From positions 1-31,103 of IMG/VR virus record IMGVR_UViG_3300042446_001591: a stretch of DNA of 31,103 bases, one strand, 5' to 3'. This stretch comes from a virus. The notes beneath the pieces are model-generated. The model was not told the origin of the DNA, ran no database searches, and worked only from the letters and a program-made list of their open reading frames with translations. A program made the translations under genes and the position numbers. The stretch's first letter is position 1. Each line of letters begins with the position of its first letter. This document shows positions 1 to 7,294 of this stretch, piece after piece.

Positions 1-143
1 CAATGTCATCCATGGTTATGTATGGTTTAAAACAAATCATAGATGGTATTAAAAATATAAAAAAATCGGGTGGAGAATATACCGATATTCAAGACCACCC
101 GATGGTAAAAAAACATTTAGATAGGTTAGAGAACTTTATTTAA
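1..143 (+). CDS. C-terminal end of an unknown protein (partial)
   Basis: An open frame enters from the left edge and stops at TAA 141-143. The visible residues start MSSMVMYGLKQI and end HLDRLENFI. An ATG lies at position 3, but only two bases precede it, so this is most likely the tail of a longer gene. No domain can be named. Its stop overlaps the stop of the convergent metallopeptidase gene by four bases, which shows how tightly genes are packed here. Confidence 0.6.
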   Translation, partial: MSSMVMYGLKQIIDGIKNIKKSGGEYTDIQDHPMVKKHLDRLENFI

Positions 144-979
144 AGTACTCTTTTTGTTTTCCAATCGTATTTAACCGATTTTTTGTAATGTAGTTTGGTT
201 CCAAGATTTTCAATCATTTTCCTACCCATATCAATTCCGTTGAACACATCTTCAACAACAACATATTCGTTTTTTGTGTGATAATTGTAATATCCAATTG
301 AGAAGTTAATGCAAGAGAAATTAAACTTACCTCTTAACGCATATACGTCAGTGTAGGGGTGAATCATATATCTCATATCGTTTTGGTCCATTCCTTCAGT
401 TAAAACTTTATCACATGCTTCAAAAAATTCGGTATCCCTATCAAACAAAACCTGACCAAAACATTTTTCAGTAATCATCCAATTTTCAGGTGCATCAAAT
501 TGGATTCCGTATCCAACATTTTCAAAAAACTCCTCACTTGCTTTAAGAGAACCATGACAACCTGTTTCTTCAGATACAAAAAACGCGGCTTTAATATTTG
601 GTAATTCTTGTAATAGTGTCAAACAAGCAAAAACACCACATTTGTCATCACCACCAATACCAGTTGGATGACCTAAGTCATTATATGCTTTGTAAGATAA
701 TTTCTCTTCACCTTGAGCATTCATCAACATTTCTTCATGAATATTAATTGTGTCAATATTATGAACGGTGTCAGTATGGGAAATAACACATGGAAAATAA
801 AAATCTTCAGGTAATTCCGATGATTCTTGTTTTGTTGCATAAACATTATTGTGTTCATCAACAAAGTGTGGAATATTATTTTCGGTTAACCAATTAACCA
901 AAAACGCAACCATTTTTTCTTCTTGATATGTCTTTGTTGGAACGCTTAACACGCTCTTTAGTAGTTCTAAATTATTCAT
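140..979 (-). CDS. M20/M28-type zinc metallopeptidase
   Basis: This 279-residue protein looks like a di-zinc amidohydrolase or aminopeptidase of the M20 (peptidase T-like) clan. Candidate metal and catalytic residues lie in the expected order: H68 and D70 in SHTDTVH, D111 in GIGGDDKCG, E137/E138 in SEETGCHG, D211 in the TDVYAL segment, and H234 in YNYHTKNEY near the C terminus. M20 enzymes release N-terminal residues from small peptides or cleave related amides. At 279 residues it is shorter than a typical M20 peptidase (350-450), and the lid (dimerisation) domain seems to be missing. No signal peptide is seen, so it should act in the cytoplasm. A Bacteroidota-type promoter lies four bases upstream of the ATG. 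The substrate is unknown; recycling host peptides is possible but unproven. Confidence 0.8.
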   Translation of the reverse strand: MNNLELLKSVLSVPTKTYQEEKMVAFLVNWLTENNIPHFVDEHNNVYATKQESSELPEDFYFPCVISHTDTVHNIDTINIHEEMLMNAQGEEKLSYKAYNDLGHPTGIGGDDKCGVFACLTLLQELPNIKAAFFVSEETGCHGSLKASEEFFENVGYGIQFDAPENWMITEKCFGQVLFDRDTEFFEACDKVLTEGMDQNDMRYMIHPYTDVYALRGKFNFSCINFSIGYYNYHTKNEYVVVEDVFNGIDMGRKMIENLGTKLHYKKSVKYDWKTKRVL

Positions 980-983
980 GAAG

Positions 984-1015
984 CAAATATAAGAAATTTA
1001 TTCTTAAACTTCAAA
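984..1015 (-). promoter_or_regulatory. Bacteroidota-type promoter of the M20 peptidase gene
   Basis: On the minus strand TTTG (1012-1015), 20 bases, then TATATTTG (984-991) match the TTTG-N19..21-TAnnTTTG consensus. The ATG at 979 is only four bases beyond, so the transcript would be leaderless or nearly so. The -33 box lies inside the last codons of the upstream gene. Confidence 0.7.
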
Positions 1016-2818
1016 TAAATCAAATAATCTTGGTTGATATAATAAATTTTTGAAATTTTCTTCGGACAATTTTAATTCTCTCATACCTTTATATTGTTTT
1101 TGAATACGAATAATGACTTTCATATTTTCTCGGTCAAATCCTTCAACTATAAATGAAACATTCTTATCACTAGGTAATTTATGCCATTTATTTAATCCAA
1201 ATTTTTTAATAATTCTACCTCTAAACCCTAAAAACTCTTTAATTTTTTCTCCACCGGCATTTTCATCTTCATCAAGTTTTTCTAAAATTTTTTCAAATTG
1301 TCTTTCAACAGAATCATTAAATGATACCGAATCAAAATTATCATCATCTTGAAATTCATATGAATTTTCGGCCCAGCCACCTAATCTTCCAGTTCCTGAA
1401 TATTCAACGATTTGATTAAACAAAGATATTACATCTATTTTTGCTAATTGTAATCTTGCAGACCACATTAATAAATTGGCTGGTGTCGTTGAGATTCGGT
1501 CATAATCTCTAACAAGTGTAAACCCAATAGATTCCAAAAAACCATTAATTTCTTTTTCAATTGAGGCTCTTGCAGTTGTTAACATCTCACTATTCTTTTC
1601 GGATGCATAATCACCAAAAATCCAGTCCATTTCATTATTAAATAAACCTATTAATGTTTCTGATAATTTAATTATATATTCTTCATTGTCTAAATTAAAT
1701 TCATCTCCAGGTAATATTAATTCCGCAATTTCTTTTAACTTTTCCTTATTTTCTTTATTAAGGTCACCATATACTACATAACCTTGTTTAAAATCTTCTT
1801 CTACCTGATATAAATCCATAAATTCATAATTACTATAATATGAATTAATAACTTTTAAAAACCACTCGTCGTCTTCTGAAATATCTAACGATTTGAAAAA
1901 CTTTTCATCTTCATCAAAATCAATAACAATAGTACTTTGACCTAATGGGTCTGAGAGTTTAACTGTAAGAATTGCATCGTCAGAATCTTCCAACACACGA
2001 GAATCAACTTTACCTCTTGTAAATGCTCTAAGAGTTTTAATAAATTCACCTGAACCTATTAACTCATCAATTAAATCATTTTGATTTGGAAATTGTTCTC
2101 TTAAATCTTCTAAAGAAACTAACCTATCTTGAGCGTTATAAACTTCGGTTTTTTTATCTTCCGTGTTTCTATACAACGCCATTTTGTTGTTTTCTTTTTT
2201 CTTAATAAAGTAATATAACAGACCTGTTTTAATGTATTTTTCAAAATAACCAGAATCTCCTTTGTTCGTTGTACACCATTTTGTGTTTGCACCATAATAA
2301 CAAGATGCTGCATGAGATTTTGGTCTAATCACCAAAACATCATCATCTTCATATAATCTTTCGGCTTGAGATTTTAACTCTCTTTCTATTTCTCTTTCAG
2401 TTTTTTTACCATCAACAATCCCCATCAATGTTCTGATAAATTCAGGGTTTTCATATTGATTGATATCCTTGAATGCATTTGCAATCCCCTCTATATTCGG
2501 AACCATTCCGTTTCTATCCCTAAAAATTGTTTCTGCTTCCCAAATATCATCTTCGGTGATTTTATTTACATTATTGTGAAACCAAGGTACAACCATACTT
2601 AAAATATCCATGATTGCATCTTGTTGACTCACATTCAACCCGCCTTTTGAGCCTGCAAGCATCGGTATAATTCTTTCAAGTTGTTTTCCAATATAATCCA
2701 CATACTTATATCCTGTTGGGTCAACATCAAGTACACGGTCAATAAATGAACCATCATATTCAAACATTTGTTTCAGACGTTTTGCAACATCTTCTTTTTT
2801 ACCTTCAATTATTATCAT
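1004..2818 (-). CDS. Large phage protein of the KWCTT family (paralogue A)
   Basis: This is a 604-residue protein of unknown function. Its N terminus (MIIIEGKKEDVAKRL) and a central segment around residues 158-215 (RPKSHAASCYYGANTKWCTT, then YF, a basic stretch, LLYYFI, and KMALY) match the plus-strand gene at 4014, so the two are paralogues. The invariant core is RPxxHxASCxYGxxTKWCTT followed by YFE and LYYxI. The histidine, cysteines and tryptophan could form a small active or binding site, but no reaction can be assigned. The C-terminal half is acidic and asparagine-rich and shows no recognisable domain. A TATTTATA motif lies 13 bases upstream of the ATG, suggesting late expression. No signal peptide or membrane segment is seen. 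Confidence 0.75.
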   Translation of the reverse strand: MIIIEGKKEDVAKRLKQMFEYDGSFIDRVLDVDPTGYKYVDYIGKQLERIIPMLAGSKGGLNVSQQDAIMDILSMVVPWFHNNVNKITEDDIWEAETIFRDRNGMVPNIEGIANAFKDINQYENPEFIRTLMGIVDGKKTEREIERELKSQAERLYEDDDVLVIRPKSHAASCYYGANTKWCTTNKGDSGYFEKYIKTGLLYYFIKKKENNKMALYRNTEDKKTEVYNAQDRLVSLEDLREQFPNQNDLIDELIGSGEFIKTLRAFTRGKVDSRVLEDSDDAILTVKLSDPLGQSTIVIDFDEDEKFFKSLDISEDDEWFLKVINSYYSNYEFMDLYQVEEDFKQGYVVYGDLNKENKEKLKEIAELILPGDEFNLDNEEYIIKLSETLIGLFNNEMDWIFGDYASEKNSEMLTTARASIEKEINGFLESIGFTLVRDYDRISTTPANLLMWSARLQLAKIDVISLFNQIVEYSGTGRLGGWAENSYEFQDDDNFDSVSFNDSVERQFEKILEKLDEDENAGGEKIKEFLGFRGRIIKKFGLNKWHKLPSDKNVSFIVEGFDRENMKVIIRIQKQYKGMRELKLSEENFKNLLYQPRLFDLFEV

Positions 2819-2831
2819 AGCGGATTTTTAA

Positions 2832-2839
2832 TATAAATA
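2832..2839 (-). promoter_or_regulatory. TATTTATA motif (putative late promoter)
   Basis: TATTTATA reads on the minus strand 13 bases upstream of the ATG at 2818. It belongs to a recurring set found just before probable late genes in this window. Confidence 0.5.
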
Positions 2840-2848
2840 CCAATTTTA

Positions 2849-2879
2849 TTTGGAATTTCAATATTTATTCTTACCTTTG
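2849..2879 (+). promoter_or_regulatory. Bacteroidota-type promoter for the tmRNA transcript
   Basis: TTTG (2849-2852), 19 bases, TACCTTTG (2872-2879) is an exact consensus match. Transcription should start near 2885, about 100 bases before the mature tmRNA 5' end, so a processed leader is expected. Confidence 0.75.
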
Positions 2880-2885
2880 TAAAAC

Positions 2886-2988
2886 AAATCACGGGTGACT
2901 CCCTTAATAGTTAGGGATGACCTTAATCATCCAACGAAAGTTATACAGGGGTGAAAGTGATTTTTAATGTTCTTTGAAGAATATATTT
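2886..2988 (+). other. Structured 5' leader of the tmRNA precursor
   Basis: This stretch lies between the predicted transcription start and the tmRNA. It can form a TCCCT/AGGGA hairpin near 2899-2916, a perfect GGATGA/TCATCC hairpin near 2915-2932, and AAC-GAAA-GTT near 2933-2942. The nine-residue frame starting at ATG 2968 (MFFEEYIWG) runs into the tmRNA and is probably chance. The leader is presumably removed by RNase P, which normally makes tmRNA 5' ends. Whether it has any role is unknown. Confidence 0.4.
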
Positions 2989-3367
2989 GGGGGTAAAATG
3001 GAATTGACTGGTATATCTGGTTATTTGGGGCACGTCGGAGCTGAATTAACTTCGTTATCAACTGATTCAAACAATTAAATGGCAATACTTTTGCTAAGCT
3101 TGCGGCTTTAGGTCTTACTAAAGAAGAAGCTGTTGTTACTATCTAAGATAGGGAACAACCAAGGGGTCGGTGAACATTAACCTAGCAACAGAAGTTTTTA
3201 CAAAGGTGGAAAAATGACTGAACCTTAAATTGAGTCGTCCATTGGTTATTAGTTTACGATGGTGAAGAACAAACTGAATATTTTGGAACATTAGAAAATG
3301 TTATCCTAAGCGTGTAGTCCTAAATAGGTAGTGTATGCAGGACGAGGTTTCGAAACCTCTACCTCCA
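2989..3367 (+). ncRNA. ssrA: tmRNA (transfer-messenger RNA)
   Basis: tmRNA rescues stalled ribosomes by acting first as an alanyl-tRNA and then as a short mRNA that adds a degradation tag. The ends pair as an acceptor stem: GGGGGTA (2989-2995) with TACCTCC (3360-3366), 7 bp with one G-U, then discriminator A3367. CCA is not encoded. The 5' part carries the conserved GGAATTGACTGG block and the 3' part has a T-arm-like GAGGT-TTCGAA-ACCTC hairpin. The length of about 379 nt is normal. The tag frame most likely starts at GGC 3081 and reads GNTFAKLAA, close to Bacteroidota tags such as GENNYALAA. It does not stop there: it continues LGLTKEEAVVTI to TAA 3144-3146, so the end is VVTI rather than LAA. 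Upstream is a host-type promoter; downstream is a strong terminator. tmRNA genes occur in a few large phages. Confidence 0.88.
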
Positions 3368-3371
3368 CACT

Positions 3372-3929
3372 TTAGACAAAGGGGTTCTTAATTGAATCCC
3401 TTTTTTTATTAAAAATAATATCAAACACTTTTAATAATTCATCCTCACTCATATCACCTTTTAAATGGTTAATTGCTCGAGAAATCCACTGTATATTACC
3501 TTTAATATACCCTTTAGATGAATCTATCCTATCAATAGATGCAGATACTATAGGACATTTTTTAATTTTTGTATAAGAACTTAATGTTAATTTTATACCT
3601 AAGTAAGGACATATTCCATTTTGTAATTCCCAAATTTCTTTTAAATCCTCAATAGTTATACCAATTTCTTTATCTCTATTTTTAATATTTCTATAGTGAT
3701 ACCTAAATTTAGTAAGACCATCTTTTCTGTTATTAGAGTGTTTTGAAATATCGTAATTTACATTATTTTTAGATAACTTCTCAACAAAAAATTTTCCCAC
3801 ACAAGTTCTAGTACAAAAATTTTTTCTATTTAATTTTAAATTCCTGTTTATTTCGCTTTGTGCTTTCTCAAACTCAATTCCACAATTATCACATTTACAA
3901 TTACCTAATTTTCTTCCTTTATTTTTCAT
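3372..3929 (-). CDS. HNH homing-type endonuclease
   Basis: This 185-residue protein begins with a cysteine-rich zinc-ribbon-like segment (CKCDNC near 12-17, CTRTC near 39-43). It then carries the HNH-type segment NGICPYLGIKL, followed by ASIDRIDSSKGYIKGNIQW and a basic INHLKGDMSEDELL tail. This arrangement is typical of free-standing phage homing endonucleases, which cut DNA at a target and spread by recombination. It lies head-on to the tmRNA: its 3' end runs through the tmRNA terminator and its stop is five bases from the tmRNA 3' end. A 12-bp inverted repeat of the tmRNA acceptor sequence lies just upstream of its start. This placement suggests insertion at or near the tmRNA end. No promoter is obvious. 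Confidence 0.85.
   Translation of the reverse strand: MKNKGRKLGNCKCDNCGIEFEKAQSEINRNLKLNRKNFCTRTCVGKFFVEKLSKNNVNYDISKHSNNRKDGLTKFRYHYRNIKNRDKEIGITIEDLKEIWELQNGICPYLGIKLTLSSYTKIKKCPIVSASIDRIDSSKGYIKGNIQWISRAINHLKGDMSEDELLKVFDIIFNKKRDSIKNPFV
3378..3407 (+). terminator. Intrinsic terminator of the tmRNA gene
   Basis: A 10-bp hairpin, AAAGGGGTTC with GAATCCCTTT (one G-U) around the loop TTAATT, is followed by a run of T. It lies about ten bases after the tmRNA 3' end. The same DNA encodes the last codons of the opposing HNH gene. Confidence 0.85.
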
Positions 3930-3942
3930 ATATAATAAATAT

Positions 3943-3978
3943 TGTGGAGGTAGAAAAAGTCAGTGGAGGTGGAAAAGT
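3943..3978. repeat. Inverted copy of the tmRNA 3' end plus a direct repeat
   Basis: TGTGGAGGTAGA (3943-3954) is the exact reverse complement of TCTACCTCCACA at the tmRNA 3' end (3358-3369), so the two copies flank the HNH gene. The right copy is itself partly duplicated: GTGGAGGTAGAAAAAGT at 3944 and GTGGAGGTGGAAAAGT at 3963. It may be a scar of HNH insertion or an attachment-like site. Confidence 0.6.
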
Positions 3979-4002
3979 TAATTTTTTTTATTCGTATAGT
4001 AA

Positions 4003-4014
4003 TATTTATTTATA
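4003..4014 (+). promoter_or_regulatory. TATTTAT(T/A) motif (putative late promoter)
   Basis: TATTTATT (4003-4010) and an overlapping TATTTATA (4007-4014) end at or just before the ATG at 4014. The match supports choosing this start over the upstream in-frame ATG at 3963. Confidence 0.4.
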
Positions 4015-5516
4015 TGAGATTAACACCAATTCTTATACAAGAGGGTCGTAAAGAAGATTTACAAAAAAAATACACTGAAAAATTCAAAGAATATCCTGAG
4101 AATTTGGATTTTATTTTAGGTATTTCAGATTTAGCGGACACTAATTTCAAATATGCGGATTTTGTATTAAAGAACACACATCCAAATGCATCTCCTGAAG
4201 AAATTGAACATATTATAGACCTTATTAAAGATTTTGACAGATTTCAACAATCATTAGAAGTTAAAGATATTAACCAATACAACATCTACAAATTAGTAAC
4301 CGCGTTAGAAAAACACAAAGAAACTTCAAAATCACACCAAAAAAAAATTGATACTTCAGGTGCAAAAAAATTGTTTGAAGATAAAAATCTATTGATTGTT
4401 AGACCTTTAACACATCAAGCATCGTGTAAGTATGGTTCGGGAACCAAGTGGTGTACAACCATGTCAGATAATTCATCTTACTTTGAAAGTCACTCAAAAG
4501 ATAACCAAGCGTTATATTACATCATTCTTAAAAATTTTGATAAAAGTAACAAATTTTATAAGATGGCGATTCACATGACACCAAATTTAGAAACTTGGTA
4601 TGACTCAACAGATGAAAGAATGTCGGATAGAGAAAAAGAAGTTTTTAATTTAGGAGCGCCAAAAGTTATTGACACCATTAAAAAAGATTATCAAGAATTT
4701 TTAAATGAAGGTTCTCAACTTTTTTTTAAAAAATTATTTGATTTTAATAACTACAAATTTGAAAATATATCTCCAGCATTTAAAGGAACGAAAAATAAAA
4801 TTGGTCTTGAGTTTCAAAAACCAGACCTTGTTCCCGATATGCCAGGTCATGCAACAATGGAATTAAACATTTCTGTAGATGAGGAAAATATAGACCAATA
4901 TTTGGTTTTAATCACTTATGATGTTGGAAGTAAAATAAATTTTAATATCGGGTATTCAGGAGATAATTTTGAAATTGAACCTGAATTTGATTTTGGTATT
5001 GAAAATGTCTCAACACATATGTCAATTTTTAAATCTTTTATTAAAAATACAAGTCGTGAAGAAATTAAATCAGCGTTTGATGAACTTTGTTGGACAATAA
5101 CAAAACAAGTTATTTATAGAATGAAAATGAATAGTGCATTCATGACATCAATTCATGGAGGACAACCTGTTTGGACACCAAATAGAAGTAGTTATGGTTA
5201 TACATTCAAACAAAACAAAGGTATGGTAAAGAAATTGGTTGATTATTTGGATTCAAATAAGTCAGGAACCAAATTAGATTTTTTAATTGACATTGGAATT
5301 TTAGAGAAAAAAGATGTTAACGGAAAACCATATTTCTCAAGAGTTGGTCAAAACGATTGGCATATCGCATCAAGATGGAGAGGACAACACAGTGGATTCT
5401 TCAACTCGGCAAGATTGGCAGGAATATTAGATTACGATAAAAAAGGAAATCAATTTTATCTTAAGAAAGGTCCAAACTTTGAAAAGTTCAAATCAGGTGA
5501 ATTAAGCACTCTCTAA
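4014..5516 (+). CDS. Large phage protein of the KWCTT family (paralogue B)
   Basis: This is a 500-residue protein of unknown function, paralogous to the gene at 1004-2818. The start at 4014 (MRLTPILIQEGRKEDLQKKY) is preferred because it aligns with the paralogue's N terminus and sits directly behind a TATTTATA-type motif. The shared core, RPLTHQASCKYGSGTKWCTT then SSYFE, ALYYII and YKMAI, lies about residues 128-185. The C-terminal third carries WTPNRSSYGYTF and RVGQNDWHIASRWRGQHSGFF, which look like a separate winged-helix-sized module but are not recognised. No signal peptide or membrane segment is seen. The two paralogues flank the tmRNA/HNH locus on opposite strands. A virion or host-takeover role is possible; none is shown. 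Confidence 0.75.
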   Translation: MRLTPILIQEGRKEDLQKKYTEKFKEYPENLDFILGISDLADTNFKYADFVLKNTHPNASPEEIEHIIDLIKDFDRFQQSLEVKDINQYNIYKLVTALEKHKETSKSHQKKIDTSGAKKLFEDKNLLIVRPLTHQASCKYGSGTKWCTTMSDNSSYFESHSKDNQALYYIILKNFDKSNKFYKMAIHMTPNLETWYDSTDERMSDREKEVFNLGAPKVIDTIKKDYQEFLNEGSQLFFKKLFDFNNYKFENISPAFKGTKNKIGLEFQKPDLVPDMPGHATMELNISVDEENIDQYLVLITYDVGSKINFNIGYSGDNFEIEPEFDFGIENVSTHMSIFKSFIKNTSREEIKSAFDELCWTITKQVIYRMKMNSAFMTSIHGGQPVWTPNRSSYGYTFKQNKGMVKKLVDYLDSNKSGTKLDFLIDIGILEKKDVNGKPYFSRVGQNDWHIASRWRGQHSGFFNSARLAGILDYDKKGNQFYLKKGPNFEKFKSGELSTL

Positions 5517-5737
5517 GGTCTTTTAGATAATCTGCGAAAATAGATATATAATCCAAAAAATACTGCCGCAATACAATACAACACGAAGTTGGCTTTCCAT
5601 AAACTTCCTGTCCATAAGATTAGCCCATACTGAACAGCATCGAACCCAAAAGGATTGAAAAATAGTGCTATCATTAAAAATAGTTGGGATAGATTGTCTT
5701 GGAATATTCTTCTCCAAGTTCTGTTTTCTACTGTCAT
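5513..5737 (-). CDS. Small two-helix membrane protein
   Basis: This 74-residue protein has a polar N terminus (MTVENRTWRRIFQDN), a hydrophobic stretch about residues 17-43, and a second one about 50-67 (FVLYCIAAVFFGLYIYF), ending in a basic tail RRLSKRP. It should sit in the inner membrane with both ends in the cytoplasm. Its stop overlaps the stop of the preceding convergent gene by four bases. A second frame over the same bases also stays open, but this one has the better membrane topology. Function is unknown; a holin or superinfection-exclusion role cannot be excluded. Confidence 0.6.
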   Translation of the reverse strand: MTVENRTWRRIFQDNLSQLFLMIALFFNPFGFDAVQYGLILWTGSLWKANFVLYCIAAVFFGLYIYFRRLSKRP

Positions 5738-5775
5738 CGTCCATATATGTATATTAAAAATTTATGCGATTAAGC

Positions 5776-5807
5776 TTTGTATTTTATTAATAAATATAAT
5801 ATCTTTG
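5776..5807 (+). promoter_or_regulatory. Bacteroidota-type promoter
   Basis: TTTG (5776-5779), 20 bases, TATCTTTG (5800-5807). The ATG of the next gene is at 5812, which implies a nearly leaderless mRNA. Confidence 0.7.
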
Positions 5808-5811
5808 CATT

Positions 5812-6264
5812 ATGGAAAAGTTCAAAAACAAAGAAGACCTCAAAAATTGGGTTAAGTTAAATACTGAAACCAAAGAAGAGAGGACTGCTCGTATGAAAGA
5901 GTTGTGGATGAACTTAAAACCATTCAAAAATCGAGACGATGTCCCAACTCTACCAAGAGTAGAGAAAGAAGAATGGGATGAATTTTACATACCTAAATTA
6001 ATCGGTGCGGGGGCAATCCCTAAGAAAGATTTGGTTGTTGGTGAGTACTACATTGGAAACCACAGATGTACGGGAATCGCTAAATGGAATGGTAAGGTAT
6101 TTGAATATTGGAAATGGGAGTTTTTTCCTATGGAAGATGAATGTAACCATTTTGAAGATGATAATGGATTTGCATTATTTGTACCAATAGGTGTTGGTAC
6201 CAAAGAAGAGTTTGATAAATACAATTACGAGAATTGGAAAAAGGAACAAGTTGGTAAAATGTAA
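5812..6264 (+). CDS. Hypothetical acidic protein
   Basis: A 150-residue soluble protein that I do not recognise. A charged, probably helical N-terminal half (MEKFKNKEDLKNWVKLN to about residue 50) precedes a compact region with VVGEYYIGNHRCTGIAKWNG and VFEYWKWEFFPMEDECNHFEDD, which reads like a small beta-rich domain. No catalytic motif is evident. It is the first gene of a short plus-strand run (this gene, the HAD enzyme, a 61-residue protein) driven by the Bacteroidota-type promoter that ends four bases before the ATG. Early expression is therefore likely. Confidence 0.65.
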   Translation: MEKFKNKEDLKNWVKLNTETKEERTARMKELWMNLKPFKNRDDVPTLPRVEKEEWDEFYIPKLIGAGAIPKKDLVVGEYYIGNHRCTGIAKWNGKVFEYWKWEFFPMEDECNHFEDDNGFALFVPIGVGTKEEFDKYNYENWKKEQVGKM

Positions 6265-6298
6265 TATTGGGGGGTAGTTAAACATAATTTATAAAAAG

Positions 6299-6889
6299 AT
6301 GAAAACAAATAAAAAGTCAATTTTATTTCTTGATTTCGACGGAGTTATATGTCTCTCCAATAATTGGGGTGGGCGTTATAAGAAATGGGAGAAATATCGT
6401 TCTGAGAATCCTGAGACAAATAGATTCGTAAATAATGCACCTGTTGAGGTAAGATTTGATGATTTTGATAAAAAAGCGATTAAAGTTTTAAATGAAATCT
6501 TAGAAGAGACTGGAGCTGAAATCGTAGTATCTTCTGATTGGAGATGTCATGCGAACTTAGAGGAGTTAGGTGAATATTTTTTATCACAAGGAATTTTAAA
6601 AAAACCAGTTGGAATTACTAAAATGTTAGGACAATGTACTTGGTATGATAATTGGGTATGGTCTCAAGATTGGGATTTAGAAATGATTCGTGTTATTGAA
6701 ATTAAACAATACTTACACGACCATCCTGAAATTACTCATTGGGTTGCAATTGATGACCTTAATATGGGTAAAAATGAGGAATCATGTAAAGATTGGGGAT
6801 TGAACAATTTCGTATTAACACCAAAAAGTCATGAAGGTATAAAACAATCAGGAATAAAAGAAAAAGTAATTAAATTTTTAAATGATTAA
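6299..6889 (+). CDS. HAD-superfamily hydrolase resembling RNA-repair HADs
   Basis: This 196-residue protein has the HAD motif I FLDFDGVICLS (D12 nucleophile, D14 acid/base), motif II in IVVSSDWR (near residue 80) and an acidic motif near the end (HWVAIDDLNMG). The pattern LFLDFDGV with VSSDWR resembles the HAD family found in the 'Swiss Army Knife' RNA-repair systems, where HAD phosphatases remove terminal phosphates from damaged RNA. That assignment rests on motif resemblance only; a nucleotide phosphatase is an alternative. It follows the previous gene by 34 bases and overlaps the next by eight, so it is probably in an operon. With the cREC-like protein at 19602 and the tRNA set, a role in tRNA repair is plausible. 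Confidence 0.75.
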   Translation: MKTNKKSILFLDFDGVICLSNNWGGRYKKWEKYRSENPETNRFVNNAPVEVRFDDFDKKAIKVLNEILEETGAEIVVSSDWRCHANLEELGEYFLSQGILKKPVGITKMLGQCTWYDNWVWSQDWDLEMIRVIEIKQYLHDHPEITHWVAIDDLNMGKNEESCKDWGLNNFVLTPKSHEGIKQSGIKEKVIKFLND

Positions 6890-7067
6890 TATTAAAGAAA
6901 TTTTAGAAAAAGAAGGACCAATGTTTAAATTATCAAATGTTGCACCTGAAGGGTTTGTGTTAGTACATGAAAAAACTTTAGAGGATTTAAAAGATTTTGA
7001 CACTTGGAAAGGTTGGAAAAATAATGAGATAACCATTAAAGAATTAAATAATAAAAACTTTGAGTAA
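6882..7067 (+). CDS. Small hypothetical protein
   Basis: A 61-residue protein (MINIKEILEKEGPMFKLSN to ELNNKNFE) whose ATG overlaps the end of the HAD gene by eight bases, which suggests translational coupling. The sequence is charged and probably soluble. The segment LVHEKTLEDLKDFDTWKGW looks like a short amphipathic helix with aromatic residues. No family is recognised. Confidence 0.6.
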   Translation: MINIKEILEKEGPMFKLSNVAPEGFVLVHEKTLEDLKDFDTWKGWKNNEITIKELNNKNFE

Positions 7068-7101
7068 AGTATGAAAAAATTATTTTAACATATTTATTAC
7101 T

Positions 7102-7257
7102 ATGAGTGTCATTTCCAAAAGAAGTACTATTAGAAAAATAATTGAAAAAATTTTATATTTTTTTAAATTAAAAATAAAAGAAGAACCACCAAAAATTGAG
7201 GAAATAATTCAACCTCAAATCAAGAGATTAAGATACACCAAGAGAACCGACATATAG
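7102..7257 (+). CDS. Small basic protein with one hydrophobic helix
   Basis: A 51-residue frame starts at ATG 7102 and ends at TAG 7255-7257. It has a basic N terminus (MSVISKRSTIRK), a short hydrophobic stretch (IIEKILYFFKL, residues 13-23), a proline/glutamate segment (KEEPPKIEEIIQPQ) and a basic end (KRLRYTKRTDI). A TATTTATT motif lies just before the ATG and a terminator overlaps the end, so it has the layout of a real gene despite its size. Function is unknown; membrane attachment is possible. Confidence 0.55.
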   Translation: MSVISKRSTIRKIIEKILYFFKLKIKEEPPKIEEIIQPQIKRLRYTKRTDI

Positions 7258-7270
7258 TCGGTTTTTTTTA
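7242..7270 (+). terminator. Intrinsic terminator
   Basis: AACCGAC and GTCGGTT pair around ATATA and are followed by a T run at about 7261-7269. It closes the short operon before the M15 peptidase gene. Confidence 0.85.
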
Positions 7271-7282
7271 TTTCCCACAAAC

Positions 7283-7290
7283 TATTTATA
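7283..7290 (+). promoter_or_regulatory. TATTTATA motif (putative late promoter)
   Basis: TATTTATA stands four bases before the ATG at 7295, directly behind a terminator. Some promoter is therefore needed here, and no TAnnTTTG box is present. Confidence 0.6.
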
Positions 7291-7294
7291 TAAC

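Noticed and set aside
2982-2989. TATATTTG just before the tmRNA as its promoter
   Set aside because: No TTTG lies 18-21 bases upstream, and transcription from it would start inside the tmRNA acceptor stem. The exact match at 2849-2879 is better.
2989-3367. Group I intron in the tmRNA
   Set aside because: The length (379 nt) is normal for an uninterrupted tmRNA, and the T arm and tag region have no insert.
3963-5516. Longer start for the KWCTT paralogue B
   Set aside because: The 17 extra residues (starting MEVEKLIFFIRIV) come from the repeat flank and are absent in paralogue A; the start at 4014 fits the motif and the alignment.
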